Below, piece by piece: positions 31,871 to 38,642 of a stretch of DNA of 38,642 nucleotides; the stretch's first letter is position 1, and every line of letters begins with the position of its first letter. The notes under the pieces are model-generated. The model ran no database searches. It worked only from the letters and a program-made list of their open reading frames with translations, and was not told the DNA's origin. The translations under genes and the position numbers were made by a program. Source of the DNA: Minisyncoccota bacterium (GTDB lineage: Bacteria; Patescibacteriota; Minisyncoccia; Phycocordibacterales; UBA918); assembly GCA_022841645.1 (NCBI GenBank), contig JALHRC010000013.1, forward strand, positions 1-38,642, given 5' to 3'.

Positions 31871-34077
31871 GAAGCTGCTGGTGTACAGTCGGCGGCGGGC
31901 TCTCGGCCATTTTTGATATTTTCGCTCACGCAGGTGGCTGTCTCACGGAAACTGGGGATCTGCTGTCCCCCTTCAGCGAGCACCTCTAGCGAACGCTCTT
32001 TGTTCCCGAGTTGGTAATACACAAACGCCAGTGACGCCCAGTTTTGTGCAGCGGTAGGATCTTTTTGGGTGCGGATCTCGTAGAGTTCGGCCAAGAAGGA
32101 AAGGTCACCTGAGGCATTAACACTATTGATGAGGAAGTTATTTTGTGCGAAGCGTTCTTTCATCGCCTCGTCCTCTACGAGCGCCCGCGCCGCCTCTGGC
32201 TCGCCGTTAAAGAAAAGTGCGGAGACGTAGTACTCCCGAGCTTCAGTGTTACGCTCATCCAGTTCAAACGCTACCTTGAAGTAGTCACGCGCAGCCACGT
32301 AATCATTTCGCGACAGTTCAATGATGCCTTGCTGAGCGATGATTGCTTGCTTTTTAGGAGAGAGCGTCCGAGCAATTTTAAACTGCTTATCAGCCTCATC
32401 AAGATTCCCGATCGAACGGTAAAACGTTCCCATAAAGACATGGAGTCGAGCATCGCCCGGTTTTTCCTTCACGTACGCCACCAGGGCCGCTTCGGCTTTG
32501 CTCACATAGTCGGCCCGTACGGCCTCGGGGACATTTTCATTGCGCACTATGTTCATCGCCTGCTGGGCAAATTGCTCGACTATTTCCTGCGCAGCAAACG
32601 AATTGCGCGACAGCGCACGTTCAAACGAGGCGAGCTGTGCCTCGGGAGAGGGTGAGCGATAGCTATCAATGATGTCGGCTGCAGCCTGCATATTAGGGAG
32701 ATGGAGCGTGTAAATAACAGCCCCCACCACTACGGCTGTGATCGGCGCAGCAATCTGCACCACCAAACGGCGATCGATAACCAAAGCATTGAGGCGCGGC
32801 ATCGCCACCGCTACCCGAGAATGGATGAGTGCCAGAATTACTGCAAAGAAAATATAGCTCACGATGTTATCGAAGACGACGAGATTGTGAGTGAGGTATC
32901 CAGCCAAAATACCGAGAAGCACCGCCCGTTCGAGCACGTTAAAGGTTTCGTCCCCATACCGCCACGGTCGCCAGAGTAGGTAATAGAGGGCCGCAACAAA
33001 CAAACTGCTGTACGCGAGAAAACCAAGCACGCCGCCCGCAATCAGCCAGTCGAGCACAATGTTGTGCACCCGATCAAACCACTGCTCCTGCCCCCACAAG
33101 TACGGGTCGTAGTAGGTGTTAAAAACAAAATTGAAATTGCCTTGCCCCCACCCAAGAAGTGGTCGGTCCTTCACGCCCTGTAAGGCCATTCCCCAAATAA
33201 CTCCACGCACATCGAGCTGCGCCACGATGTTACTCACACTGGTGAGGCTAGCAATACGCGCGAGGTTTGGATTATCACTCACAAAGGCACTGTCGCGAGC
33301 TGCTGCGAGCCCTACGGTCATGAGCACAATGACGGCAATGGCTCCAATGGCATAGGTGCGGAAACGAGCAAACTGTTTCCCAAAAAGGGCGACATAGCCC
33401 ACCATTACCACCGCTCCCACAATGAACCCGAGAGCGGTTCCGCGTGTACCCGTCTCTACCAAAGTAAATATGAACATCACAGACAGCAGCCCAAGGAGAC
33501 TGCGCACCAACGTGGATTTGCTCTCCACAAACATCCAGAAGGCAAAGAAGATGTGGAAGAGCATGTAAATGGCCATGTACGCCGCGTTGCCAAGCTGTCC
33601 ATCAATACGGCCCCGATACCCCTCAATTACGCCGGCGTACTGTGCGAGGCCATGGAGCGAGACAAAGAAGGCGACCGCGAGGGTCGTGTAGAGATAGGCG
33701 TGCCACTGACGCTTTTCGGTAAAGACACTGCCCAACACGAGAACGTACAAGAAGACGTGCGCGAGGGTGATGAAACCATCCATACGCTCGAAATTACTAA
33801 AGAAGCTTGTCGAGGGATGCTCCCCTAAAAGACTGGAGAAGAACATCACCACTATGAGTACGGAGAACCCTGACAGTAACCACGAGAACTTCGGTCGATA
33901 CTTGGCATCGAGGAGTGCCAGGAGTGCCCAGGCGGCTACGATGAGCTCAACAATAATTCGAAAAGCGAAATTTTTGCCGGTAATGAAGGGAAAGAAGTAA
34001 TCGTTTTCAACGTAGAGGGTTAAAAAAGGGATGGTAAACAGGCCGATATAGACGAGTGTCTTTAGAAAATCTTTCAT
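31867..34077 (-). CDS. O-antigen ligase-like (Wzy_C) membrane protein with TPR tail
   Basis: 736 aa. About a dozen membrane spans occupy residues 1-480, with the Wzy_C-type segment VETGTRGTALGFIVGAVVMV and the periplasmic loop with GWGQGNFNFVFNTYYDP...QEQWFDRVHNIVLDWLIAGG, where the Arg and the RVHNxxLD motif are typical of O-antigen ligases and related transferases. Residues about 500-710 are tetratricopeptide repeats (GDARLHVFMGTFYRSIGNLDEADKQF, NWASLAFVYYQLGNKERSLEVL). Such proteins join lipid-linked glycans to an acceptor; in a CPR cell this may be glycosylation of surface protein or wall polymer. It overlaps murB by 4 nt. An extended -10 box lies 9 nt before the ATG. Confidence 0.85.
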   Translation of the reverse strand: MKDFLKTLVYIGLFTIPFLTLYVENDYFFPFITGKNFAFRIIVELIVAAWALLALLDAKYRPKFSWLLSGFSVLIVVMFFSSLLGEHPSTSFFSNFERMDGFITLAHVFLYVLVLGSVFTEKRQWHAYLYTTLAVAFFVSLHGLAQYAGVIEGYRGRIDGQLGNAAYMAIYMLFHIFFAFWMFVESKSTLVRSLLGLLSVMFIFTLVETGTRGTALGFIVGAVVMVGYVALFGKQFARFRTYAIGAIAVIVLMTVGLAAARDSAFVSDNPNLARIASLTSVSNIVAQLDVRGVIWGMALQGVKDRPLLGWGQGNFNFVFNTYYDPYLWGQEQWFDRVHNIVLDWLIAGGVLGFLAYSSLFVAALYYLLWRPWRYGDETFNVLERAVLLGILAGYLTHNLVVFDNIVSYIFFAVILALIHSRVAVAMPRLNALVIDRRLVVQIAAPITAVVVGAVIYTLHLPNMQAAADIIDSYRSPSPEAQLASFERALSRNSFAAQEIVEQFAQQAMNIVRNENVPEAVRADYVSKAEAALVAYVKEKPGDARLHVFMGTFYRSIGNLDEADKQFKIARTLSPKKQAIIAQQGIIELSRNDYVAARDYFKVAFELDERNTEAREYYVSALFFNGEPEAARALVEDEAMKERFAQNNFLINSVNASGDLSFLAELYEIRTQKDPTAAQNWASLAFVYYQLGNKERSLEVLAEGGQQIPSFRETATCVSENIKNGREPAADCTPAAS

Positions 34078-34086
34078 ATGGGCACC

Positions 34087-34095
34087 ACTATAACA
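34087..34095 (-). promoter_or_regulatory. Extended -10 box of the ligase-murB operon
   Basis: TGT-TATAGT (34087-34095) on the minus strand, then nine bases to ATG. No convincing -35. Confidence 0.5.
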
Positions 34096-34228
34096 TAAGC
34101 CAAAGTACGCGAAACCTGGACTAGCTAACCCCGCCGAGGTCTGACCGCGAACGAGGATAGGTGCGTAACAAATCCTTATCTGGGGCGGTTACAGCTGAAT
34201 ATCACCGCCGTGCGTTTGTATAAAGCCA

Positions 34229-34237
34229 TGCTACTAT
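34229..34237 (+). promoter_or_regulatory. Extended -10 box of gmd, 7 nt before the ATG
   Basis: TGC-TACTAT (34229-34237), then AAGCCCC and ATG. Normal spacing puts the transcription start on the start codon. The rest of the 167-bp divergent gap to the ligase-like gene shows no other clear feature. Confidence 0.5.
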
Positions 34238-34244
34238 AAGCCCC

Positions 34245-35303
34245 ATGAAAAAAGCCCTCATTACCGGCATTACCGGCCAAGATGGTTCGTACCTCGCTGA
34301 GCTCCTCCTCGAGAAAGGCTACGAGGTGCATGGCATCGTGCGACCCTCGAGCTCTATTCGCACCGCGCGCATCCGACACCTTATTAAGGACGAGGCGGTA
34401 TTCAATCGTTCCCTCTTCCTCCACGAAGGCGACGTCACCGACACGACAAACATCACTACCCTTATCCGTGAGATTGCGCCCGACGAGGTGTACAACATTG
34501 CGGCGCAGAGCGATGTGCGGGTGTCCTTTGATCTACCCGAATTCACGGCCCAAACCGACGCTGTGGCTACCCTCACCCTCCTTGAATCAATCCGCAAGCA
34601 AGGGCTCTCCAACACCACCAAGTTCTACCAAGCCTCGACCTCCGAGCTCTACGGCAAGGTGCAAGAAACGCCGCAGCGCGAGACCACTCCCTTCTACCCG
34701 CGCAGCCCCTACGGTATCGCCAAGCTCTATAGTTACTGGGTTGTAAAAAACTACCGCGAGGCCTACAACATGTTTGCCGTCAACGGTATTCTGTTCAACC
34801 ACGAAAGCGAGCGGCGGGGTCACAACTTCGTCACGCGCAAAATTACCGTGGGACTTTCACGCATCAAACTCGGACAGCAAAAGTTTCTCGAGCTCGGCAA
34901 CCTCGACGCCAAGCGCGACTGGGGCTACGCCAAGGAATATGTCGACGCGATGTGGCGGATGCTGCAGCACGAGCGCCCCGACGACTTTGTGATCGCCACC
35001 GGCGAAACGCACAGTGTGCGCGAGTTTGTCGAAGCCTGCGCTGAGGAACTGGGGATGGATCTCGTATGGGAAGGCACTGGCCTTGGTGAGGTCGGTATCG
35101 ATAAAAAGACCGGCAGCACCATCATAAAAATTAATCCGCACTTCTTCCGCCCCACCGAAGTGGACATTCTCCTTGGCGACCCAAGCAAGGCCAAAGAAAA
35201 GCTGGGCTGGGAAGCTAAAATAAAATTTTCTGATCTTGCTAAGCTGATGGTAAAGAGCGACTTTGAACTCCTACAAAAAACTGACGGCGAGATTTTGTTT
35301 TAA
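34245..35303 (+). CDS. gmd: GDP-mannose 4,6-dehydratase
   Basis: 352 aa. Short-chain dehydrogenase of the extended type: [20 protein letters not shown] at the N-terminus, [25 protein letters not shown], active site STSELYG and [12 protein letters not shown] (Tyr-x-x-x-Lys), and the Gmd-specific [13 protein letters not shown] and [20 protein letters not shown]. It makes GDP-4-keto-6-deoxymannose from GDP-mannose. The next step (fcl) is encoded 1.1 kb downstream on the same strand. One detail: IVRPSSS replaces the common VRRSSS loop. Confidence 0.95.
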   Translation: MKKALITGITGQDGSYLAELLLEKGYEVHGIVRPSSSIRTARIRHLIKDEAVFNRSLFLHEGDVTDTTNITTLIREIAPDEVYNIAAQSDVRVSFDLPEFTAQTDAVATLTLLESIRKQGLSNTTKFYQASTSELYGKVQETPQRETTPFYPRSPYGIAKLYSYWVVKNYREAYNMFAVNGILFNHESERRGHNFVTRKITVGLSRIKLGQQKFLELGNLDAKRDWGYAKEYVDAMWRMLQHERPDDFVIATGETHSVREFVEACAEELGMDLVWEGTGLGEVGIDKKTGSTIIKINPHFFRPTEVDILLGDPSKAKEKLGWEAKIKFSDLAKLMVKSDFELLQKTDGEILF

Positions 35304-35356
35304 AAGATTAAAAAAACCGCATAGCCAGCCGTAGCCAACAATGCGTTTCCTCGTTC

Positions 35357-35383
35357 GGGAGCGGCGCCGGCGGCGCCGCTCCC
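35357..35383 (+). terminator. GC-rich terminator between gmd and the unknown gene
   Basis: GGGAGCGGCGCC / GGCGCCGCTCCC with a three-base loop, followed on the plus strand by CTTCTTTTGTTCT. It lies 53 nt past the gmd stop and 25 nt past the stop of the convergent GC-rich gene, so it can serve both. Confidence 0.75.
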
Positions 35384-35408
35384 CTTCTTTTGTTCTGTGG
35401 CAGGCGAA

Positions 35409-36206
35409 TCAGATCGCCATGCCGCCACCGCTGCCCGGGAAGAACTGGCCGAGCTTGATCGGCTCGGTGCCGACGATGAGCGCGGAGCCAACGGCGGTCT
35501 CGCCGCGCTTGAAGAACCGATCGAGCACGCCCCAGAGCACGTCGCTCTGCGCCATCGAATCGCGCGTACCGGGCTTGCGCTGCTCGACGAGGATGCCGAG
35601 CCAACCCTTGTCCGGCCGCGGCTCGAGATTGACGGTGAAGCGCCGGGCACGTGTCGACACGCCATCCACATGCTCCTCATCGACCAGACGACCGGCATCC
35701 CGAAGCGCCTGGACAAGCTCTGGCGACATCGGATCGCCGGCCTTGAGGGCGGCGATGATCTCGGGCTTGAGCTTGAAGCCGGTGACCTGCAGTTCGCTGT
35801 AGGCCTCGACCGGCACGTTCTGGCCGATCGCCGAAACGAACTCGGTGCCACGGAGGATCGGGAAGTCGAGAACCGCCCACCGGCAGCTCTTGATGCTCGC
35901 CATCTCCTGGCCGAAACGGAAGTGCGGACCGGCGGCGTGCCAGAATCCAAACTGCACCGGGTCCGCGCTGCCGAGCTCGAAGAGTCCCCACGGCGAGTTC
36001 GCGTCGGCGTTATGCGCGACGAACGCCGTGCGCAGCGGCACGTCGAGCTGTCGGCACAGCTCGTACATATCGTTGAACTTCTTGATCGCCCCCCACTCCA
36101 GCGGAACGCCGGAGAAGAGGACGCAATGACCGATATCGTGGCCACCCGCATTCTCAACGAGACCGTCATAGAAGTGGGCCCCCTTGAGCATTCGCTCGTG
36201 CATCAT
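35409..36206 (-). CDS. Unknown GC-rich gene between gmd and fcl
   Basis: 265 aa, not recognised. No signal peptide, no membrane span. It looks like a soluble globular protein with an N-terminal part rich in His, Trp and Phe (HFYDGLVENAGGHDIGHCVL, FGFWHAAGPHFRFGQEMAS) and a C-terminal alpha/beta part (LVQALRDAGRLVDEEHVDGV, GWLGILVEQRKPG). The His/Asp cluster GGHDIGHC could bind metal, but that is only a thought. The frame is clearly GC-rich with G or C at most third positions, unlike gmd and fcl. It has a textbook promoter (TTGCAA-17-TATAAT), a leader of about 40 nt and a Shine-Dalgarno site. The 289-aa track ORFs overlapping it on both strands are shadows produced by the high GC content. Confidence 0.7.
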   Translation of the reverse strand: MMHERMLKGAHFYDGLVENAGGHDIGHCVLFSGVPLEWGAIKKFNDMYELCRQLDVPLRTAFVAHNADANSPWGLFELGSADPVQFGFWHAAGPHFRFGQEMASIKSCRWAVLDFPILRGTEFVSAIGQNVPVEAYSELQVTGFKLKPEIIAALKAGDPMSPELVQALRDAGRLVDEEHVDGVSTRARRFTVNLEPRPDKGWLGILVEQRKPGTRDSMAQSDVLWGVLDRFFKRGETAVGSALIVGTEPIKLGQFFPGSGGGMAI

Positions 36207-36213
36207 GAGAAAG

Positions 36214-36283
36214 TTCTCCAGCAGATTAGCTTGATTGCCTTACCTGCTTCTAATATTATAGCATAGTTTAACTTAAATTGCAA
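36214..36283 (-). promoter_or_regulatory. Consensus promoter plus Shine-Dalgarno for the unknown gene
   Basis: On the minus strand TTGCAA (36278-36283), exactly 17 nt, TATAAT (36255-36260). The ribosome site GGAGAA (36214-36219) lies 7 nt before the ATG at 36206. This is the most classical promoter in the window. Confidence 0.75.
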
Positions 36284-36399
36284 GCTATTGTATGGCTCTG
36301 TGCATTCTCCGTTTGGCTGCCCTGCGCCACCTTCTCTTCCTCCACTCAGTTATATGAACATGCTACAGTGTTGGCACTAATCACCCGTAATCAATTTTT

Positions 36400-37338
36400 A
36401 TGGAAACCACTGCCAAAATTTTTGTCGCCGGCCACCGCGGTCTCGCGGGATCAGCCATTGTGCGCGCTCTCACAGCCGCAGGCTTTACGAATATCCTAAC
36501 GCGCACGAGGCAGGAGCTTGACCTCCTCGACCAACAATCCGTCACAAACTTTTTTGCCACCGAAAAACCGGAGTACGTATTTCTGGCGGCTGCCAAAGTG
36601 GGAGGCATCAAAGCAAACCAGACCTCCCCCGCTGACTTCATTTACCAAAACCTTCAGATTCAAAACAACGTCATCCATAACGCCCACGTACACGGGGTAA
36701 AAAAATTACTCTTCCTCGGCACATCATGCATTTACCCCAAACTGGCGCCGCAACCGCTGAAAGAAGAATATCTTCTGACAGGACCCCTCGAGCCCTCAAA
36801 TGATGCATACGCCTTAGCAAAGATTGCTGGTCTCAAGATGTGCGAAAGCTACCACCGTCAGTATGGCTGCAATTTTGTGAGTGTGATGCCACCAAATCTC
36901 TACGGTCCCGGTGACAACTTTGATTTGGCCACTTCTCATGTGTTTGGTGCTCTTATTTTCCGCTTCCATGAAGCGAAGGAAACGAACGCCCCATCCGTCA
37001 CCCTGTGGGGGACCGGGACACAAAGGCGTGAACATATGCATGTGGATGACATGGCTGCAGGCTGCCTCTATATCATGGAACACTACAACGATCCACAGTG
37101 GATTAATCTCGGCACTGGTGAAGAACAGACAGTGAAAGAGCTGGCGGAAATGGTGTCTGGAATCATCGGCTATACAGGCACCATCGCCTGGGATCCTACC
37201 AAACCCGAAGGCACTCCACGCAAACTCCTTGATGTGTCAAAGCTCCATGCCCTTGGCTTTCGCCATTCCATTTCGATCGAAGAAGGCATCCGCCGCACCT
37301 ACGAGTGGTACCAGGCGCAATCAACCACCCAGGGATAG
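36400..37338 (+). CDS. fcl: GDP-L-fucose synthase
   Basis: 312 aa. NADP-binding GHRGLAGSAIVRAL at the N-terminus, LAAAKVGGIKANQTSPADF, LGTSCIYPKLAPQPLKEEYL (catalytic Ser and Cys), and ALAKIAGLKMCESYHRQYG (Tyr-x-x-x-Lys in AYALAK), then MPPNLYGPGDNFD and LWGTGTQRREHMHVDDMA. All are standard for the GMER/WcaG family, which epimerises and reduces GDP-4-keto-6-deoxymannose to GDP-L-fucose. Together with gmd it gives fucose for surface glycans. Its stop codon lies inside a hairpin. Confidence 0.95.
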   Translation: METTAKIFVAGHRGLAGSAIVRALTAAGFTNILTRTRQELDLLDQQSVTNFFATEKPEYVFLAAAKVGGIKANQTSPADFIYQNLQIQNNVIHNAHVHGVKKLLFLGTSCIYPKLAPQPLKEEYLLTGPLEPSNDAYALAKIAGLKMCESYHRQYGCNFVSVMPPNLYGPGDNFDLATSHVFGALIFRFHEAKETNAPSVTLWGTGTQRREHMHVDDMAAGCLYIMEHYNDPQWINLGTGEEQTVKELAEMVSGIIGYTGTIAWDPTKPEGTPRKLLDVSKLHALGFRHSISIEEGIRRTYEWYQAQSTTQG

Positions 37339-37349
37339 AATCCCTGGGT
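37327..37349 (+). terminator. Hairpin over the fcl stop codon
   Basis: ACCCAGGGAT / ATCCCTGGGT with an AGA loop; the TAG stop is inside it. There is no T tract, so it may be an mRNA-end stabiliser rather than a full terminator. Confidence 0.55.
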
Positions 37350-37563
37350 ATGGCCTCGTGCATGAGCCTTAGAGCGGGCGGAGTTGGTGGTGTCCTTTAA
37401 CCAAGCTCATGCTCTCAGTCTAAATGAAAACCTTAGGTTTTCATACTTTCCGAAGCGAAAGACCCCGCGGTAGAACCGCGGGGAATTGGGGGATTAAAAA
37501 ATTACGGTCTTTTCACGATATGAATGGGGGGCCCGCGCTCACGCAGACCCCCCGAAACAGCCA
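37350..37563. other. Hairpin-rich gap between fcl and the IMPase-like gene
   Basis: No gene is supported. It contains nested inverted repeats CATGAGC...GCTCATG enclosing TTGGT...ACCAA (about 37360-37412), the palindrome ATGAAAACC-TTA-GGTTTTCAT (37424-37444), the hairpin CCCCGCGGT-AGA-ACCGCGGGG (37463-37483) and the IMPase terminator. The order could hide a structured RNA, but I do not recognise one. Confidence 0.5.
37526..37553 (-). terminator. Terminator of the IMPase-like gene
   Basis: GGGGGG / CCCCCC arms with an inner GCG/CGC pair. It begins 10 nt past the stop of the minus-strand gene. No strong T tract follows. Confidence 0.6.
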
Positions 37564-38487
37564 TCAGGAACTGGGGGCGTCGAAGCGATGCATCGCGGTG
37601 GCCAGCTCGAGCAGATGCCGAGTCACAACCTCGCTGCAGCCCGAGATGAGGCAGTTGTAGCTGAAGACATCCAGCGGATCAGCCGAGCGGATAGAGCCTC
37701 CGTGTGTCGTGAACGCACGGAGGTGCCCACCTGCCTCATGAACAAGCAGACCCGGCGCCACGTCCCACTCACCGCCCTTGGACTTGGTGACCCCACCCAC
37801 CACACCGTGGCCACCATTGGCCACCAGGGCGTGATGCAGGCCATTGGATCCGAGAAGGGACACCCCTGTGCACTTCATCACTTCCGCCATGAAGCCGAGT
37901 TTGGCTTCGAACGAGACGGCCGGGAAGCCGTCCAGATTGAACGTCGGGGAGTAGTCGACATACACCGTATTCTTGGGAGCCAACCCCCCTTCCCACACCC
38001 GGCACTGCCGTGCCGAACGCAGATCTTGCTCGAGGTTCCCGCTGTGGTGGAAAACCCACGTCCCCTTGCCCAGGGTGGCAAACCACACCCGCCCCAGCAT
38101 ATCCGCCACCACACAGCGAGTGACCTTCTTCAGGTCCTTGCTGTAGGTGGCAACGATGATAGTGGACGTCGGAGCACCCTGCATGAAGGCGCGAGTGCCA
38201 TCAAGCGGGTCGAAGAGGATAACCTCTCGCTCCATCGCTCCCGAAGGAGCGCCAGACTCGCCTGCCTCCTCGGAAAAGACGGTCAGGCCGGTCCCCGTGA
38301 GGAACGGCATGGCCGCCGCTTCGGCAGCCAGATCAATCTGTGTGACGTAGGTCACATCAGGCTTGATCTTCGCGTCGAGAGGAACACCGCCCAGCAACGC
38401 CTGCACGACCACCCCTTGTGCGGCCAAACCACCGCGAATGAGGGCTCTCAGGTCACCATCATCCAGGAACCACATTTCGCCTGTCAC
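37564..38487 (-). CDS. Inositol-monophosphatase-family phosphatase, GC-rich
   Basis: 307 aa from a GTG at 38487 that is preceded by GGAGGAG at good distance; the track start at 38580 would overlap the divergent transposase. Metal-binding motifs of the family are present: VFSEEAGES (first Glu), ILFDPLDGTRAFMQG (Asp-Pro-Leu-Asp-Gly-Thr) and GGEWDVAPGLLVHEAGG (Trp-Asp). The fold is Li-sensitive Mg phosphatase; substrates could be inositol phosphate, 3'-phosphoadenosine phosphate, fructose bisphosphate or histidinol phosphate, and sequence alone does not decide. Third codon positions are mostly G or C, like the unknown gene at 35409-36206 and unlike the other neighbours, which suggests transfer. 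It lies beside an IS30-type element. Confidence 0.85.
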   Translation of the reverse strand: MTGEMWFLDDGDLRALIRGGLAAQGVVVQALLGGVPLDAKIKPDVTYVTQIDLAAEAAAMPFLTGTGLTVFSEEAGESGAPSGAMEREVILFDPLDGTRAFMQGAPTSTIIVATYSKDLKKVTRCVVADMLGRVWFATLGKGTWVFHHSGNLEQDLRSARQCRVWEGGLAPKNTVYVDYSPTFNLDGFPAVSFEAKLGFMAEVMKCTGVSLLGSNGLHHALVANGGHGVVGGVTKSKGGEWDVAPGLLVHEAGGHLRAFTTHGGSIRSADPLDVFSYNCLISGCSEVVTRHLLELATAMHRFDAPSS

Positions 38488-38566
38488 GTCTGCTCCTCCG
38501 CTCCAATTGCGATAAGGAAGCTGCCCTCCCGTCACCTTTGAAGTAGGACAGCTAAGATAGTTGTCT

Positions 38567-38642
38567 ATGAACACGTACAAGCATGTAAGTTTTGAGGAGC
38601 GCTTTATGATTGAGAAGTTATGGCAAGGAAAGAGAGCGATTC
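38567..38642 (+). mobile_element. IS30-family transposase, N-terminal fragment cut by the window end
   Basis: Not on the track. The frame from ATG 38567 reads MNTYKHVSFEERFMIEKLWQ, then GKRAI, up to the last base. IS30 transposases start with exactly this kind of helix-turn-helix (T-Y-x-H-L-S-x-EER-x-x-IE-x-L). The rest lies outside the window. The element's left inverted repeat should lie between the IMPase gene and this ATG (roughly 38530-38560, TTTGAAGTAGGACAGCTAAG), but this cannot be proven without the right end. Confidence 0.7.

Noticed and set aside
35300-36266. Two 289-aa ORFs (35300-36169 minus and 35397-36266 plus) over the GC-rich gene
   Set aside because: GC-rich sequence has few stops in all frames. 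The 265-aa frame is chosen because it has the promoter, Shine-Dalgarno site and balanced composition; the others are Arg/Ser-rich.
37588-38541. 317-aa plus-strand ORF opposite the IMPase-like gene
   Set aside because: Antisense shadow; the minus frame carries all IMPase motifs.
1-38642. CRISPR arrays, rRNA, tRNA
   Set aside because: No regularly spaced repeats, no rRNA-like stretches and no clear tRNA cloverleaf were seen by eye; the GTTCGAAC in the loop at 13791-13834 is part of a palindrome, not a T-arm.

Overview
The window looks like a chromosomal piece of a Candidatus Patescibacteria (CPR, Parcubacteria-like) bacterium. The reasons are a transketolase split into two ORFs inside a compact gap-rpiB-rpe-tkt operon, an Obg without its C-terminal extension, a SecA without the zinc tail, very large secreted proteins with tail-fibre-like GIGTTSP repeats, DUF2341/LamG adhesins, and small AbrB-like and NYN-like proteins. 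TGA is used as a stop. This assignment is inference from gene content; no rRNA or tRNA was seen.

Layout. (1) 1-5.3 kb is an accessory island of small modules: a broken NYN-domain ORF at the left edge; a RelE-like toxin with a Panacea-domain antitoxin; a 43-aa basic protein; a 56-aa protein paired with a HEPN-like protein; a MazG-type pyrophosphohydrolase paired with a frameshifted GIY-YIG / DUF2075 (Schlafen group 3 helicase) / S24 protease fusion; and an AbrB-like protein. (2) 5.3-9.4 kb is a central carbon operon on the minus strand. (3) 9.5-24.8 kb is a cell-surface region, all minus strand: two membrane-anchored helix-turn-helix proteins, a 1886-aa fibre-like protein, a 1116-aa DUF2341/LamG protein, and a four-gene set resembling the WxL/DUF916 surface complexes of Gram-positives. 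(4) 24.8-34.1 kb is housekeeping: gatB, obg, a holin-like membrane protein, secA, a 32-aa Lys/Ala-rich protein, murB and an O-antigen-ligase-like TPR protein. (5) 34.2-38.6 kb holds GDP-L-fucose synthesis (gmd, fcl), interleaved with two GC-rich minus-strand genes (one unknown, one inositol-monophosphatase-like). The window ends in the start of an IS30-type transposase.

How the genes work together. The carbon operon covers glyceraldehyde-3-phosphate oxidation and the non-oxidative pentose-phosphate steps. gmd, fcl, the ligase-like protein and murB point to glycan and wall building. SecA would export the many signal-peptide proteins of the surface region.

Most notable: (a) the GIY-YIG/helicase protein ends in a UmuD-like self-cleaving domain with Cys-Gly site, Ser and Lys all present at near-UmuD spacing, and sits next to a MazG enzyme, which suggests a damage-responsive or defence module; (b) many genes have an extended -10 box (TGnTAnnnT) only 6-9 nt before the ATG, a pattern expected for leaderless mRNAs, whereas the two GC-rich genes have classical leaders with Shine-Dalgarno sites.
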